A model generated the notes under the pieces. It was not told the origin of the DNA and made no database searches. It was given only the letters and a program-made list of their open reading frames with translations. The position numbers were made by a program, and so were the translations under genes. DNA of 64,000 nt. It comes from Lucinisca nassula (lineage: Eukaryota > Mollusca > Bivalvia > Lucinida > Lucinidae). This document shows positions 28,001-32,218 of this stretch, one piece after another. Position 1 is the stretch's first letter. Each line of letters starts with the position of its first letter. The stretch spans positions 85,844,651 through 85,908,650 of the forward strand of contig OY757026.1 of NCBI GenBank assembly GCA_963580285.1, given 5' to 3'.

Positions 28001-28447
28001 GTAGTAACAATAATTACCATAACTATATTTTTATTTTTTACAGGTATTTATGTTGCAACAACTCTCTGTGTAGCCACCGTGGCAACGTTTTTGACAGTTG
28101 GAATTCTCTATATCTATCACAAGAAAGGAGAGCCTCGCATTGGATCTATTGTTTACATCCTGTCACGTGGTGCGGGAAGGATCTGCTGCTGGCGGGATAA
28201 AAATACTTCAGCGAATACAGGAAAGGTAGAACCAGTCAATGAGGGGATCCAGAGGAAAAATACATCCGATGACATGAGCACCAGAAATGAGAGCATTTCA
28301 TATCACGAGGCCCCTCTTTCGTGGGTCCAGGTTGCTGAGATTTGGGATAAACTTTGTTTTATTGTCTTTGTGGTGTTAACAGTAATAATAAACTTGGTGT
28401 TTATTCTTGTACTGGCAGTTGGAGGGGAAAATAGTTCAAAAGATTAA
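3901..28447 (+). CDS. Cys-loop ligand-gated ion channel, nicotinic receptor type (five 3' exons; 5' end missing)
   Basis: Five exons joined by GT-AG introns encode 355 residues and a TAA stop with no internal stop. The product is a plasma-membrane subunit of a pentameric neurotransmitter-gated channel. Along the joined protein: loop D region with WEDDRLIWDP (2-11); VDDIGIITDTNLLVRI (38-53); Cys-loop C74 to C88 with 13 residues between, including YYPYDQQKC; loop B as SWGF rather than the usual SWTY; TM1 about 165-184; TM2 about 190-207 preceded by SGEK (186-189); TM3 about 223-247; a short cytoplasmic loop; TM4 about 327-347. GEK at the inner mouth and Leu at 9' are typical of cation channels. 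No vicinal Cys pair is present in loop C (about 126-144), so it is a non-alpha-type subunit or one of the divergent receptors expanded in molluscs. The signal peptide and first beta strands are absent from the window. Ligand is unknown. Introns are full of transposons. Confidence 0.88.
4283..4344. repeat. Palindromic CAAACAGTG hairpin
   Basis: GCAAACAGTGTGGGCCCAGA TCAGACTG / CAGTCTGATCTGGGTCC...CTGTTTGC. Same hairpin at 2148-2214, 17833-17893, 63904-63974 and inside the TTAA MITE at 13007-13211. Confidence 0.7.
4826..4996 (+). mobile_element. SINE-A 3' half
   Basis: Begins at CTGAACCCTGCCGTCC and ends AAATCAAACAAACAAACTG; the 5' half is absent, as in 5'-truncated retroposons. Confidence 0.7.
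5010..5520 (-). mobile_element. SINE-D copy split by a MITE
   Basis: Tail half 5010-5105 (GTTTAACGGCCCTGTCAACA) and head half 5376-5520 (AGCGGGTAACCAGCACAGTG to TGATCACCAGTCAGACGC) join across the MITE at 5106-5375. Confidence 0.8.
5106..5375. mobile_element. MITE-A copy inside SINE-D
   Basis: Ends TTACATGACGATAAC and GTTATCGTGATGTA are inverted; central palindrome at 5209-5246. Confidence 0.75.
5741..5940 (-). repeat. ~176-bp ribozyme-bearing repeat unit with partial second copy
   Basis: Direct repeats TGTTCTAGAAAGGGTCATCC (5741) and TGTTCTAGAATGGGTTATCC (5917) bound a ~176-bp unit. On the - strand it contains the hammerhead at 5817-5862, followed by CCAGAAAACATGCACACTTC and GTGGTGTATTCCTT. 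It is the same family as the insert at 26586-26790. The partial repeat implies an originally tandem or circular template. Confidence 0.65.
5817..5862 (-). ncRNA. Hammerhead ribozyme motif
   Basis: Read on the - strand: GGGTCA-CTGATGA-GGCC-TAATT-GGCC-GAAA-TTAGCTAGT-C-TGGTCC. Stem II is a perfect 4 bp and stem I closes with G-U pairs. The cleavage triplet is GUC, the most common natural one. Confidence 0.8.
6258..6806. mobile_element. TIR element of 549 bp (non-coding)
   Basis: TTTAAAGGTGCATTATTGAG CTACCGG at the left and CCGGATAGCTCAATAATGCA CCTTTAAA at the right are inverted. No transposase. The short frames inside are not supported as genes. TTTAAA or TTAA may be the target. Confidence 0.7.
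6985..7440. repeat. Non-coding repeat related to 13380-13640
   Basis: AGACTCAGCCACGACAGCAT TTTCCGATAAATAGCATCAC and CAAGCCTTATTTTTTCCTG occur here (6985-7260, partial again 7325-7440) and inverted at 13380-13640. Ends are not clear enough to call a class. Confidence 0.55.
7450..7960 (+). mobile_element. SINE-B (tRNA-type), split by SINE-A
   Basis: The head GTCCTTGTGGCTAAGAGCGC resembles a tRNA box A; the tail GTCAGGTGGTTTTTCTCCGG ends in an A run at about 7951-7960. A MITE follows immediately. Confidence 0.75.
7562..7858 (-). mobile_element. SINE-A copy nested in a tRNA-type SINE
   Basis: Full length on the - strand. It interrupts SINE-B: that element's head (7450-7561) and tail (7859-7960) flank it and join cleanly when compared with the intact copy at 54433-54660. 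Confidence 0.8.
7960..8309. mobile_element. MITE-A copy with duplicated hairpin core
   Basis: CATCATGAAAACAAG to CTTTCGTTATG. The palindromic core occurs twice (8087-8125 and 8164-8202) in ~76-bp tandem, an intermediate step toward the kind of array seen at 18.7-20.5 kb. Confidence 0.75.
8310..8512. other. No gene; simple A-rich run
   Basis: ACAACAACAACAATAATAA and an A run at 8316-8343, otherwise unremarkable. Confidence 0.5.
8513..8722. mobile_element. MITE with TACAGTA ends
   Basis: Same family as 1950-2387, shorter. Its hairpin ACTGTTCAAAAGTGGTCTTT / AAGACCACTTTTGAACAGT spans 8650-8690. Confidence 0.7.
9028..10129 (+). mobile_element. Defective mariner-type DNA transposon
   Basis: TA target duplications (9026-9027, 10130-10131) flank inverted ends CGAGGGCTGATTGATATATT and its near complement at 10102-10129. 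The interior retains a transposase remnant. Length 1102 bp against about 1.3 kb for an intact mariner, in keeping with an internal deletion. Confidence 0.85.
9190..10102 (+). pseudogene. Mariner transposase remnant (first catalytic Asp deleted, third Asp segment duplicated)
   Basis: The helix-turn-helix region is visible (RCVTKFKRDRQSFEDDPRPG and ASRWHFTG, 9310-9475). After LAMRKD (9520) a deletion removes the first catalytic Asp. LTKGVLFH is followed by a stop (TAG, 9610) and DNVPVHKS with the second Asp. The segment with HLPYSPDLALSDFHLF (third Asp of DD34D) is present twice, 9645-9798 and 9799-9952; the 154-bp repeat shifts the frame. The end reads CIDTKGDYAEK. It cannot encode an active enzyme. 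Confidence 0.85.
10268..10560 (+). repeat. Fragment of the Penelope-like 3' end
   Basis: CGGTTTATATTTATTATGG, TGGATAGCCAATTGGCC and GGAAAGTAACTGTCCG match the 3' end defined at 34872-35400. It directly abuts a hairpin MITE half on its left. Confidence 0.65.
10736..10930. mobile_element. MITE-A copy joined to the ribozyme array
   Basis: Core ACTCGTTAGAACCGCCTCAT CGAGGCGGTTCTAACGAG at 10848-10888. Its right end is replaced by the first 383-bp unit. A second, right-truncated copy lies at 10145-10262. Confidence 0.7.
11215..11260 (+). ncRNA. Hammerhead ribozyme motif, tandem copy 1 (core mutated)
   Basis: Stem I GGGTCA / TGACCC and stem II GGCT / AGCC, GAAA and palindromic stem III ACTACGTAGT are intact. 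The core reads ATGATGA instead of CTGATGA, losing C3, which is required for catalysis in this family. Probably inactive. Confidence 0.7.
11598..11643 (+). ncRNA. Hammerhead ribozyme motif, tandem copy 2
   Basis: GGGTCA-CTGATGA-GGCT-TTATT-AGCC-GAAA-CTACGTAGT-A-TGACCA. All conserved core bases are present; the outermost stem I pair is mismatched. Predicted cleavage follows the GUA triplet. Confidence 0.8.
11981..12026 (+). ncRNA. Hammerhead ribozyme motif, tandem copy 3 (complete)
   Basis: Every element fits: stem I GGGTCA/TGACCC (6 bp), CTGATGA, stem II GGCT/AGCC with loop TTATT, GAAA, self-complementary stem III (A15.1 pairs U16.1), cleavage triplet GTA. The very short stem III suggests that it works best as a dimer, as in other retroelement hammerheads. 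Confidence 0.85.
12364..12409 (+). ncRNA. Hammerhead ribozyme motif, tandem copy 4 (decayed stems)
   Basis: CTGATGA, stem II and GAAA are intact. Stem I has one mismatch (GCGTCA against TGACCC) and stem III is broken (ACCTCGTAGT). Confidence 0.7.
12515..12932. repeat. Snapback repeat copy 1 with 62-bp hairpin arms
   Basis: TTCTTGCACACCAGACAAGG through GACGTCACTAAACATTCCTG to a near-perfect hairpin (about 12788-12917): arm ATATGGGTGTGAGGGGTGGA ... CACTGTCCGGCATCACTCGG, loop CAAG, and its complement. Nearly identical to 61379-61790. Confidence 0.75.
12972..13376 (-). mobile_element. SINE-A fragment split by a TTAA MITE
   Basis: The family tail (GTTTGTTCGATTTGAGGTTTAA) is broken at TTAA by a 205-bp insert and resumes TTAACGTCCCCGTCAACACT, ending at CACCGCTTTGCCTG (5' part missing). 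Confidence 0.8.
13007..13211. mobile_element. piggyBac-type MITE with TTAA target duplication
   Basis: TTAA at 13003-13006 and 13212-13215 flanks inverted ends CCCTTGTCCTACTGA and CTCAGCAGGACAAGGG. The site within the SINE contains TTAA once in other copies, so the duplication is real. The centre is the hairpin AATGTAGATCCTGATCAGAT... also seen free at several places. TTAA and a CCC start are piggyBac traits. Confidence 0.8.
13380..13640. repeat. Inverted copy of the repeat at 6985
   Basis: TTTTCGTCTTATTTTAATCC to GTGCTGTCGTGGCTGAGTCT, the reverse complement of the other copy. Confidence 0.55.
13641..14112 (+). repeat. Fragment of the Penelope-like 3' end
   Basis: Nearly full-length version from TTGCTCCAGCAATTCTG to CTTTGTTTTACTTCTAC, including TTTCACTGATGAGTTAGG. 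It ends where a SINE fragment starts at 14113. Confidence 0.65.
14113..14223 (-). mobile_element. SINE-A fragment next to receptor exon 2
   Basis: Only the 5' third of the SINE (- strand) from CCTCTAAGCGGTTTACCAGT to GATGGGCGGGGCC is present. Confidence 0.7.
14279..14393 (+). CDS. Receptor exon 2 (loop E, first Cys of the Cys-loop)
   Basis: Acceptor CATATTTCAG ends at 14278; donor GTAAGTA starts at 14394. The first base completes the split Ser codon, then VDDIGIITDTNLLVRI continues to LEWDPPRLFTVHCE. The Cys is the first of the disulfide-forming pair. The exon ends on a codon boundary (phase 0). A truncated SINE (14113-14223) ends only 55 bp upstream of the acceptor. Confidence 0.9.
14547..14851 (+). 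mobile_element. SINE-A copy with 13-bp target duplication
   Basis: ACTAGTAGTACTG at 14534-14546 and 14852-14864. Full length on the + strand, in the second intron of the receptor. Confidence 0.85.
15152..15482 (-). mobile_element. SINE-D copy, full length
   Basis: Tail GTTTAACGGCCCAGTC on the left and box B complement GGTATCGAACCCGC near 15416, then AGCTACCGAGGCTGGC at the head. Confidence 0.85.
15620..16060. repeat. Foldback repeat, inverted relative
   Basis: TTATTAAACGAGTTGAGGAA, GGGATAAAATGCGAGGCTTG and TTTTCCTCAAGTCGTTTAAT form a hairpin; ATAGAATCTTGCGTTCTT is repeated twice. No gene. Confidence 0.5.
16085..16655 (+). repeat. MITE-like repeat, copy 1 (with SINE inside)
   Basis: GGCCCGAGGCCGAAGACCGA, GGTCAATACGAAATTACTTG and GATAGTCAATTAATAAT match the copy at 21385-21650. 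Ends form an approximate inverted pair (TTATTAATC... and ...GTCAATTAATAA). Confidence 0.55.
16328..16626 (-). mobile_element. SINE-A copy inside a two-copy MITE-like repeat
   Basis: Full length on the - strand with imperfect duplication of ATCTAGGAT on both sides (about 16318-16327, 16632-16642). It splits the repeat at 16085-16655. Confidence 0.8.
16686..16810 (+). CDS. Receptor exon 3 (Cys-loop)
   Basis: Acceptor TATTTACAG ends at 16685; donor GTAAG starts at 16811. The translation IDITYYPYDQQKCGIEVVSW is the canonical second half of the Cys-loop, followed by GFQKTQVTLAHMF. In most nicotinic subunits loop B reads SWTY or similar; here it is SWGF, so the second aromatic position differs. 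The exon ends with AA of a Lys codon completed by exon 4. Confidence 0.92.
16847..16936. repeat. Truncated TACAGTAAAA MITE next to receptor exon 3
   Basis: TACAGTAAAATTCT, then the same GACCACTTTTGAACAGTCCC AAAGGTGG hairpin; the right end is missing. It begins 37 bp after the exon 3 donor. Confidence 0.65.
17058..17338 (-). mobile_element. SINE-A copy, internally shortened
   Basis: - strand copy with GGCAGACAA on both sides (about 17046-17054 and 17344-17352), lacking ~20 bp around the GGACGGTCCGACTC region. Confidence 0.75.
17428..17718 (+). mobile_element. SINE-A copy with 11-bp target duplication
   Basis: AATATACAAGA at 17417-17427 and 17719-17729. + strand, 90 bp from the oppositely oriented copy, so the pair can fold back. 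Confidence 0.85.
17730..18149. other. Intron stretch with no recognised feature besides one hairpin
   Basis: Contains the imperfect hairpin at 17833-17893 and, near 18112, ATGGCTCGAACACCTATAGC, a MITE-end motif seen also near 31485. Confidence 0.45.
17833..17893. repeat. Palindromic CAAACAGTG hairpin, imperfect
   Basis: GCAAACAGTGCAGACCAAGA TC ... CTACAATGTTTGC. Confidence 0.55.
18150..18437. mobile_element. MITE-A copy
   Basis: CATGAAAACACGCCTATAT to GGCATGTTTTCGTAATG, core at 18265-18310. A small palindromic repeat (18520-18595) separates it from the minisatellite. Confidence 0.75.
18662..20530 (+). repeat. 22-bp minisatellite of about 70 units, derived from a MITE hairpin arm
   Basis: Unit AGATGCTCGTTAGAACTGCT TC repeats head to tail with variants (GGTGCTC, ACCGCTT). 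CTCGTTAGAACCGCCTC is the arm of the central palindrome of the MITE family here, and the array ends into that MITE's right half (20530-20670). A SINE (19115-19419) interrupts it. It lies in the third receptor intron. Confidence 0.9.
19115..19419 (-). mobile_element. SINE-A copy inside the minisatellite
   Basis: TTCAGATGCTC at 19104-19114 and 19420-19430, one repeat unit's sequence, is the target duplication. Confidence 0.85.
20671..21030. other. Intron sequence before receptor exon 4
   Basis: AT-rich; no repeat recognised. Ends in the polypyrimidine-AG acceptor of exon 4. Confidence 0.5.
21031..21344 (+). CDS. Receptor exon 4 (loop C, TM1, TM2)
   Basis: Acceptor AATGTTTCAG ends at 21030; donor GTAAAC starts at 21345. 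The 314 nt continue the Lys codon as PNGQWEVTKTD, run through loop C without CC, then FWLHLKRRDQFYNTNVMLP, TM1 (ILSSILVTLVFLVPV), the linker ESGEK and TM2 (LSYILTVVLTIAVFLTIIGD). Pore-lining positions by family numbering are E-1', S2', T6', L9', V13' and D20', a cation-selective pattern. The last base starts a Gly codon finished in exon 5. The 3' part of this exon recurs five times downstream. Confidence 0.92.
21385..21650 (+). repeat. MITE-like repeat, copy 2
   Basis: Lies between receptor exon 4 and its first decayed tail copy. Contains GGCCCGAGACCGAAGGCCGA and GGTCAATACGAAATTACTTG. Confidence 0.55.
21645..21728 (+). pseudogene. Decayed copy T1 of the TM2 exon tail
   Basis: The stretch matches the last ~83 bases of exon 4 and its donor. 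It still reads TIAVFLTIIGDTLPSISLTT before CTAGGTAAAC. There is no matching acceptor or TM1 part. A MITE-like repeat (21385-21650) separates it from exon 4. Confidence 0.8.
21730..22380. repeat. Foldback repeat related to 15620-16060
   Basis: TTATTAAACGAGTTGAG ... GCGAGGCTTTGCCGAGCATT ... CTCAACGAGTTT forms a hairpin, and CATATGACATTT / GCATATTTAATCCACTAG match the reverse of 15640-15860. A SINE-E copy lies inside. Confidence 0.55.
21888..22043 (-). mobile_element. SINE-E copy
   Basis: TTTTTACGTCCCACCAACAG to ACTACACCACGGAGGCTTCT on the +, matching 54859-55019. It interrupts a foldback repeat (21730-22380). Confidence 0.8.
22409..22467 (+). pseudogene. Decayed copy T2 of the TM2 exon tail
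   Basis: TTGTCCTTACTATC is followed by a deletion, then GGGAGACACAAAGGCAGCAA and ATATCACTAACTGCATCTAT, matching the same exon segment. It is cut at its 3' end by a hairpin MITE starting at 22462-22467, so the donor is lost. Confidence 0.65.
22462..22746. mobile_element. MITE-A copy in the receptor intron
   Basis: ATCACGAAAACATGC to CGTGTTTTTATGATG with a shortened core near 22594-22625; cuts off exon-tail copy T2. Confidence 0.75.
22757..22841 (+). pseudogene. Decayed copy T3 of the TM2 exon tail
   Basis: TTGTCCTTACTATCGCCGTG followed by TTTCTGATTTTCATATGAGA aligns with exon 4 near its end. The frame is broken by substitutions. A GGTAAAG donor-like site closes it. T4 follows after a few bases, showing that the copies lie in tandem. 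Confidence 0.7.
22847..22936 (+). pseudogene. Copy T4 of the TM2 exon tail, best preserved frame
   Basis: The copy reads ILTLTIAVFLTIIGDTLPEI then SLSTSIL, open throughout, ending CCTAGGTACC where exon 4 has CCTAGGTAAAC. A SINE (22937-23221) landed exactly at its end and duplicated the TATCCTAGGTA-like sequence. Confidence 0.75.
22937..23221 (+). mobile_element. SINE-A copy at the edge of exon-tail copy T4
   Basis: + strand copy flanked by TATCCTAGGTA / TATCCCAGGTA. The left flank is the splice-donor region of T4. Confidence 0.8.
23226..23632 (+). pseudogene. Copy T5 of the TM2 exon tail, split by a MITE
   Basis: The first part (23226-23283) starts farther 5' in the exon than the other copies (AAGCTGATACATACTCACAG). 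A hairpin MITE (about 23276-23570) interrupts it. The second part (23571-23632) resumes at TTTTTACTATCATAGGAAAC and ends CATCCTATGTAC, with the donor destroyed. Confidence 0.65.
23276..23570. mobile_element. MITE-A copy splitting exon-tail copy T5
   Basis: CATCACGTGAACAAG to GTGTTATCGTAATG; core at 23406-23444 is a perfect palindrome CTCGTTAGAACCGCCTCA / TGAGGCGGTTCTAACGAG. Confidence 0.75.
23840..24070 (+). mobile_element. SINE-A copy with deletions
   Basis: CCCCGCCTATCGGGGCTTGA start, missing part of the middle and the GTGTTGACGGGGACG segment before AAATCAAACAAAC. Confidence 0.75.
24137..24427. mobile_element. MITE-A copy
   Basis: CATTACGAAAACAGGCC to GTCGTGTTTGCGTAATG; core at 24268-24302. 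Directly precedes the Penelope-like remnant. Confidence 0.75.
25208..25450 (-). repeat. Inverted Penelope-like 3'-end insert 1
   Basis: Starts AGTAGAAGTAAAACAAAG and lies antisense within the Penelope-like coding fragment, which resumes after it at about 25458. Confidence 0.65.
25548..25690 (-). repeat. Inverted Penelope-like 3'-end insert 2
   Basis: Starts AGTAGAAGTTAAACAAA and is shorter than insert 1 but in the same orientation and preceded by the same CAAAG; coding sequence continues at 25690. Confidence 0.65.
26586..26790 (+). repeat. Hammerhead-bearing insert inside a Penelope-like reading frame
   Basis: The coding sequence stops matching at ...TTTTATGGCGACTT and resumes at TTAGTATATAAATTC; the related copy at 35640-35680 (-) is continuous there. 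The ~205-bp insert includes TTTGAGATCATTGG, the ribozyme, and ACATGTACACTTCATTTTTT, as in the repeat at 5741-5940, and its first part resembles the 383-bp unit. Confidence 0.7.
26662..26707 (+). ncRNA. Hammerhead ribozyme motif with GUC cleavage site
   Basis: GGGTCA-CTGATGA-GGC...GCC-GAAA-CTAGCTAGT-C-TGGCCC. All core bases are present, and stem I pairs fully if one U-G wobble is allowed. Stem II has 3 bp plus a mismatch. Stem III is the palindrome ACTAGCTAGT. Confidence 0.8.
27056..27580. repeat. Head-to-head pair of Penelope-like 3'-end fragments
   Basis: 27056-27335 is the 3' end on the +, directly after the end of the coding remnant (expected position). It switches at about 27335 to the opposite strand, CAGAAGTGGAGGCAATGATC to AAACCGCG at about 27565, giving an inverted pair. 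Confidence 0.6.
27590..28043. other. Intron sequence before receptor exon 5
   Basis: A LINE 3'-end-like stretch at 27645-27690 (TGTTACTGGTGACAAGTCAA ATGAC, compare the reverse complement of 53993-54040) and a MITE scrap at 27915-27950. No gene. Confidence 0.45.
28044..28447 (+). CDS. Receptor last exon (TM3, cytoplasmic loop, TM4, stop)
   Basis: Acceptor TTTTTTACAG ends at 28043. The exon reads IYVATTLCVATVATFLTVGI (TM3), a cytoplasmic loop of roughly 80 residues with polar, Ser/Asn-rich sequence, then an amphipathic stretch WVQVAEIWDKLC, TM4 (FIVFVVLTVIINLVFILVLAV) and a short tail ending SSKD before TAA at 28445. The loop is short for a nicotinic receptor. A hairpin MITE starts within 10 bp of the stop, so the 3' untranslated region is transposon-derived; an AATAAA at 29248-29253 is a possible, unproven polyadenylation signal. 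Confidence 0.9.
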
Positions 28448-28453
28448 GACGAA

Positions 28454-28992
28454 TTCATTACGAAAACTGATTATTACGAAAGCACGCCTTTTCAAATACA
28501 TTCAAAATTTACCGCAGAAAAAAACCGCAAATTTTTTAATGAAAACGCGTGCTACTTGATCTATTTCTACTCAAGATATAGATTATGGGTACTAACGAGT
28601 ACCCGCAATCTATATTTTTAAGCAGAAAAAGAAAAATAAGGTTTACCCAGGTAAACCCAAGTTTCACTGATTGTTTGTTTGTTCGAATTGATGTTTAACG
28701 TCCCTGCCAACACTATTTAGGTCTTTTTGGAGACGTTGCTTCCAATTTTGTGTGACTTTTATACGACACTGAGATGAAATGCCATCTCAAGCCCTGCCAC
28801 CCAATGAAACCAAAAGACTTAGTCCATCTAAGCGGTTTACCAGTACTCATGTGTGGTCAGTTTCAGCTCTGCGTGGATCACCATGCAGCCCAATCTATTT
28901 TTACAAGCCTCGATAGGCGGGGGCCACCCCTGTTTTAGTGTATAAAAGGGGGTTCATGGGGTCAGAAGTATTAAGGCGTGTTTTCACGATGC
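28454..28992. mobile_element. MITE-A copy in the receptor 3' region, split by a SINE
   Basis: Starts CATTACGAAAACTG within 10 bp of the stop and ends GGCGTGTTTTCACGATG; SINE-A (28676-28926) sits inside. Confidence 0.7.
28676..28926 (-). mobile_element. SINE-A copy nested in a MITE downstream of the receptor stop
   Basis: - strand copy from TTGTTTGTTTGTTCGAATTG to GATAGGCGGGGGCC, with a ~45-bp deletion in the middle. It splits the MITE at 28454-28992. Confidence 0.75.
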
Positions 28993-29449
28993 AATGCAGT
29001 TTTGGAGAGCAAACTGTCTCAAAGATGTCCCTTACTAGCCATTCTTCACCCCGAAGCTGGAAGTATTGGTGTAAGTTGATTTGTCATTCATCGATCTGTG
29101 CTTTGCATTCGGTAATTTGCCGGTTGTTTGTGATATGCCAAATGATATTTTACCTCGAGTGCAGGAAATTCTACTGTAAAGAAATACATTCATAAATATG
29201 TACATATTTTCCAAATGAACAGTTGGTAAGTTACCATTTGCGTACTGAATAAAGTTTTGGAAGAAACAAACAACCCTACAGCGTCAGGAATAGTGTGTCA
29301 ACTGATCATTTAACTCGAAGTACGGTGCGGAAAATTAAAATTCAGCAGAATAATTATCAGTCAAGCTTACCTATCCTTTCTAACACTAATTACTCATCCT
29401 TAATTACGATAACCCATCCGTGTGACATTGTGCCTGGTTCCATTTCTCC
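28993..29449. other. Downstream of the receptor; no gene
   Basis: An AATAAA at 29248-29253 is a candidate polyadenylation signal. No conserved frame. Confidence 0.35.
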
Positions 29450-29615
29450 AAAATGACTACTTTTCCTACGAACATTTGTGATATATTTCTTTTTTAAGCT
29501 TCCGAACATAGGTTGTGGGACCTCGTTAGGCAGTTCTAACGAGTACCCACAACCTATGTCTTGTAACAGAAATAAACAAAATAATGTATACCCTGTAAAC
29601 CCCAGTTTTCTCTAT

Positions 29616-30085
29616 AAGCTTTGTCTCTGGTCGGGCCCATTGGAGTCTAACTGTTGGTTTTCCTTTGCTCCAGCACTTCAGTTCTTTCTTGCTGTCGAGT
29701 CCTCACCGTTGTTTAATCTCCGTGGTTGTCTGATTTTTGTGTTTTCTGAGATGTTGCACTCATGAGTTAGGAGGCCTTCGCGCGGACTGAAATTATTTGT
29801 CTGAATCGCTACGGAATTAAGGGTAAGTCACCCAGTTTCACTGACATTCGAATGCGGTTTTTCTGTCGCGGTTTATTTTTGTTATGGTTTGTCTTTGAGT
29901 GTCTGTATCACTTATAATTTTTGTTTTGGATAGCCAATTGACCATTTTATGGGAAAGTGATTGTCATTTTGGCTTTCCACTACTGATGTTTCCGCTAGGG
30001 TCTAATTATTTCATGTCTGTGTTTCTTTCCCTTTGGTGTCTCTGATGGGAGCTGTGGGTTAGTTTTATCGATTCCTCATTAGGAA
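29616..30085 (+). repeat. Penelope-like 3'-end copy
   Basis: GTCTCTGGTCGGGCCC, CCTTTGCTCCAGCACTTCAG, GAGATGTTGCACTCATGAG, TTGACCATTTTATGGG and GTCTCTGATGGGAGCTGTGG follow the family order. A MITE half (29450-29615) joins it on the left, as at 10268, suggesting that the joined pair is itself a mobile unit. Confidence 0.6.
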
Positions 30086-30119
30086 AACATGTCCGTGTGA
30101 AATAATGGCGTCCAACATG

Positions 30120-30375
30120 GTGTCAGAAATGACAAATATTAGGTAAAAATTGTAACATCTTCCTTATTTCTGCATTTAACATAGATTGTGGATACTCGTT
30201 AGAACCGCCTCATTGAGGCGGTTCTAACGAGTTCCCACAAAGGCGGTTCTTACGAGTACCCACAATCTATGTTTTTGAGCTAATATAATGCAGATAATGT
30301 TTACCCCCTTACATCCCACTTTTCTCTATATAAAGTGGGGTTTAGGGGGTCCTCGTTTCACGGACTTGTTCACAT
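30120..30375. mobile_element. MITE-A copy
   Basis: Core at 30195-30230 plus an extra half core (AGGCGGTTCTTACGAGTACC) at 30241. Another half copy at 29450-29615 joins a Penelope-like 3' end. Confidence 0.65.
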
Positions 30376-30845
30376 GATGCCGGTGATTGCCTTCACTTCT
30401 ATTTAGAGGGGTAATCATTCCACGGGCTTGTTAACATGATGTTAGGTTAATTGCACACTTATCGAACATGATAATTAACTATACAAAATAATCTCAAAAC
30501 GATGCATATCGTTGTGGGCTTAACACATTCCAAGACAAAATCATCTTAAACGATGCGTATCGTTGTGGGCTTAACACATTCCATTTTATTACATTTCTTC
30601 CTGCTCTGCATGCTGTCGTTTCACAGCAGACAATGTTTTGAAATATTTTCTTATTTTACAAAGAAAACAGGAGTTTACATTTCACACAGATTGTCTCCTA
30701 TTGAAAACACGTTTTGACATTTCATTCAAATAGTCTAATCCTGTTTTCAGGAAAAAATAAGAGACATACCAACACACTGAATTACCCAGAGAGTGGTAAG
30801 TGATTGTGTTAGGGTTAAATTACACGTCAAAGAGATGGAAGATTT
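30376..30845. repeat. Gene-free stretch with a 49-bp direct duplication
   Basis: CGATGCATATCGTTGTGGGC TTAACACATTCCA (30499) recurs as CGATGCGTATCGTTGTGGGC TTAACACATTCCA at 30548. Nothing else recognised. Confidence 0.5.
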
Positions 30846-31132
30846 GTTTGTTTGTTTAAGTTGAGGTTTTACGTCCCCGTCAACAATATTAAGGTCATTT
30901 TGGAGACATCGCTTCCGATTTTGTTGGACTTTTAACTGACATTAAGATGAAATGGCATCTCAAGCCCTACCATCCATAAAAACCGCTAGGTTTTAAGGAG
31001 CGGTCCGACTCGCATCAATTTTCCTGGTCAGGCTTAGACCTAAGCTGTTTACCTGTACTCAAGTTCGGTCGGTTTCAGCTCTGGGCGTAAGCACCGTTCA
31101 GCCCAATCCATTTCTCCAGGCCCCGATGGGCG
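30846..31132 (-). mobile_element. SINE-A copy
   Basis: From GTTTGTTTGTTTAAGTTGAG to CCCCGATGGGCGG, more diverged (ACCGCTAGGTTTTAAGGAGC variant shared with 62357-62640), suggesting a subfamily. Confidence 0.75.
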
Positions 31133-31595
31133 GAAGTGCAAAGAGACGGAAGACACAGTAACGGAGATAAAAGAGATAGATAGGGAAGAAAATGAAAAAA
31201 TGAAAGAAAGTGATGCAACAGAAGAAATGACAACATAACCTCTTACCCTTGACTGCTGCAAAGACAGCAGGCGTTGCTAAACTGTAAGCCAATATCAGTT
31301 TTGCGCCACGGTGATACAAAATACAGGGCACCAAACCCAGCCACTTCATCCAGAGAGGTGCAAGATTAATGGAAAATAAAGCAACTTTGCTTCTGTGTAG
31401 CGCTATGTTTTTTTTATCTTGAAAAAGAATCCAATCGATTAATAATACTCGATTATGAAAGTGCAGTGAAATACAGTGAAACCTGGATGGCTCAAACACA
31501 GATGGCTCGTTTTCTCTCATTTTTTGAGTCTCTGGCTGTAGATATCGATGCATATAGAATGAATTACTGTTTTTTGTCCTTATTTTACCTTATTT
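31133..31595. other. No gene; A/G-rich stretch
   Basis: GAAAATGAAAAAATGAAAGA region followed by a MITE-end motif ACAGTGAAACCTGGATGGCT at 31473. The frame 31098-31553 (-) has no recognisable domain and overlaps a SINE. Confidence 0.4.
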
Positions 31596-32110
31596 TGCCT
31601 CCAAAAGATACGTTGTGTATATGTATAGGAAAATTTCTGGTTTTTACCTTATTTTGCCTCCAAAGATACTTTGTCTATATGTATAGAATGAATTATCGGG
31701 TTTTACCTAAGTTTGCCTCTGAAAGATACGTTGTGTATATGTATAGAATGAATTATTGGTTTTTAACTTATTTTGCCTCTAAAAGATATGCTGTGTATAT
31801 GTATAGAATGAATTATTGTTTTTTACCTTATTTTGCCTCTAAAAGATATGTTGTGTATATGTATAGAATGAATTATTGTTTTTTTACCTTATTTTGCCTC
31901 TTAACAGATATGCTATGCATATGTATAGAATGAATTATTGTTCTTTACCTTATTTTGCCTCTAACAGATATGCTATGCATATGTATAGAATGAATTATTG
32001 TTTTTTACCTTATTTTGCCTCTAAAAGATATGCTGTGTATATGAATAGAATGAATTATTGGTATTTAGCTTATTTTGCCTCTAAGAGATATGTTGTGTAT
32101 ATGTATCGTT
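31596..32110 (+). repeat. 60-bp minisatellite (about nine units), open in one frame
   Basis: The unit has TTATTTTGCCTCTAAAAGAT and GTATATGTATAGAATGAATT. Because 60 is a multiple of three it reads as 20-residue repeats (FASKRYVVYMYRMNYCFLPY), which makes long frames by arithmetic. The unit resembles the arm of a MITE at 54380 (ACCTTATTTTGCATCTAAAA GATATGTTG), which is the likelier source. Confidence 0.8.
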
Positions 32111-32218
32111 CTGAAAATCTGAATCATAGATTTTTTCGTTTCTCGCCGTTAATACTGATTTTAGCCCATACATCACAATGGGACCTGACCCTCGCAAATT
32201 CCTCCAGCAGGTTTTGTT

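Noticed and set aside
31098..31553. 151-residue frame on the - strand
   Set aside because: It starts in the minisatellite region and ends inside a SINE; low complexity, no domain.
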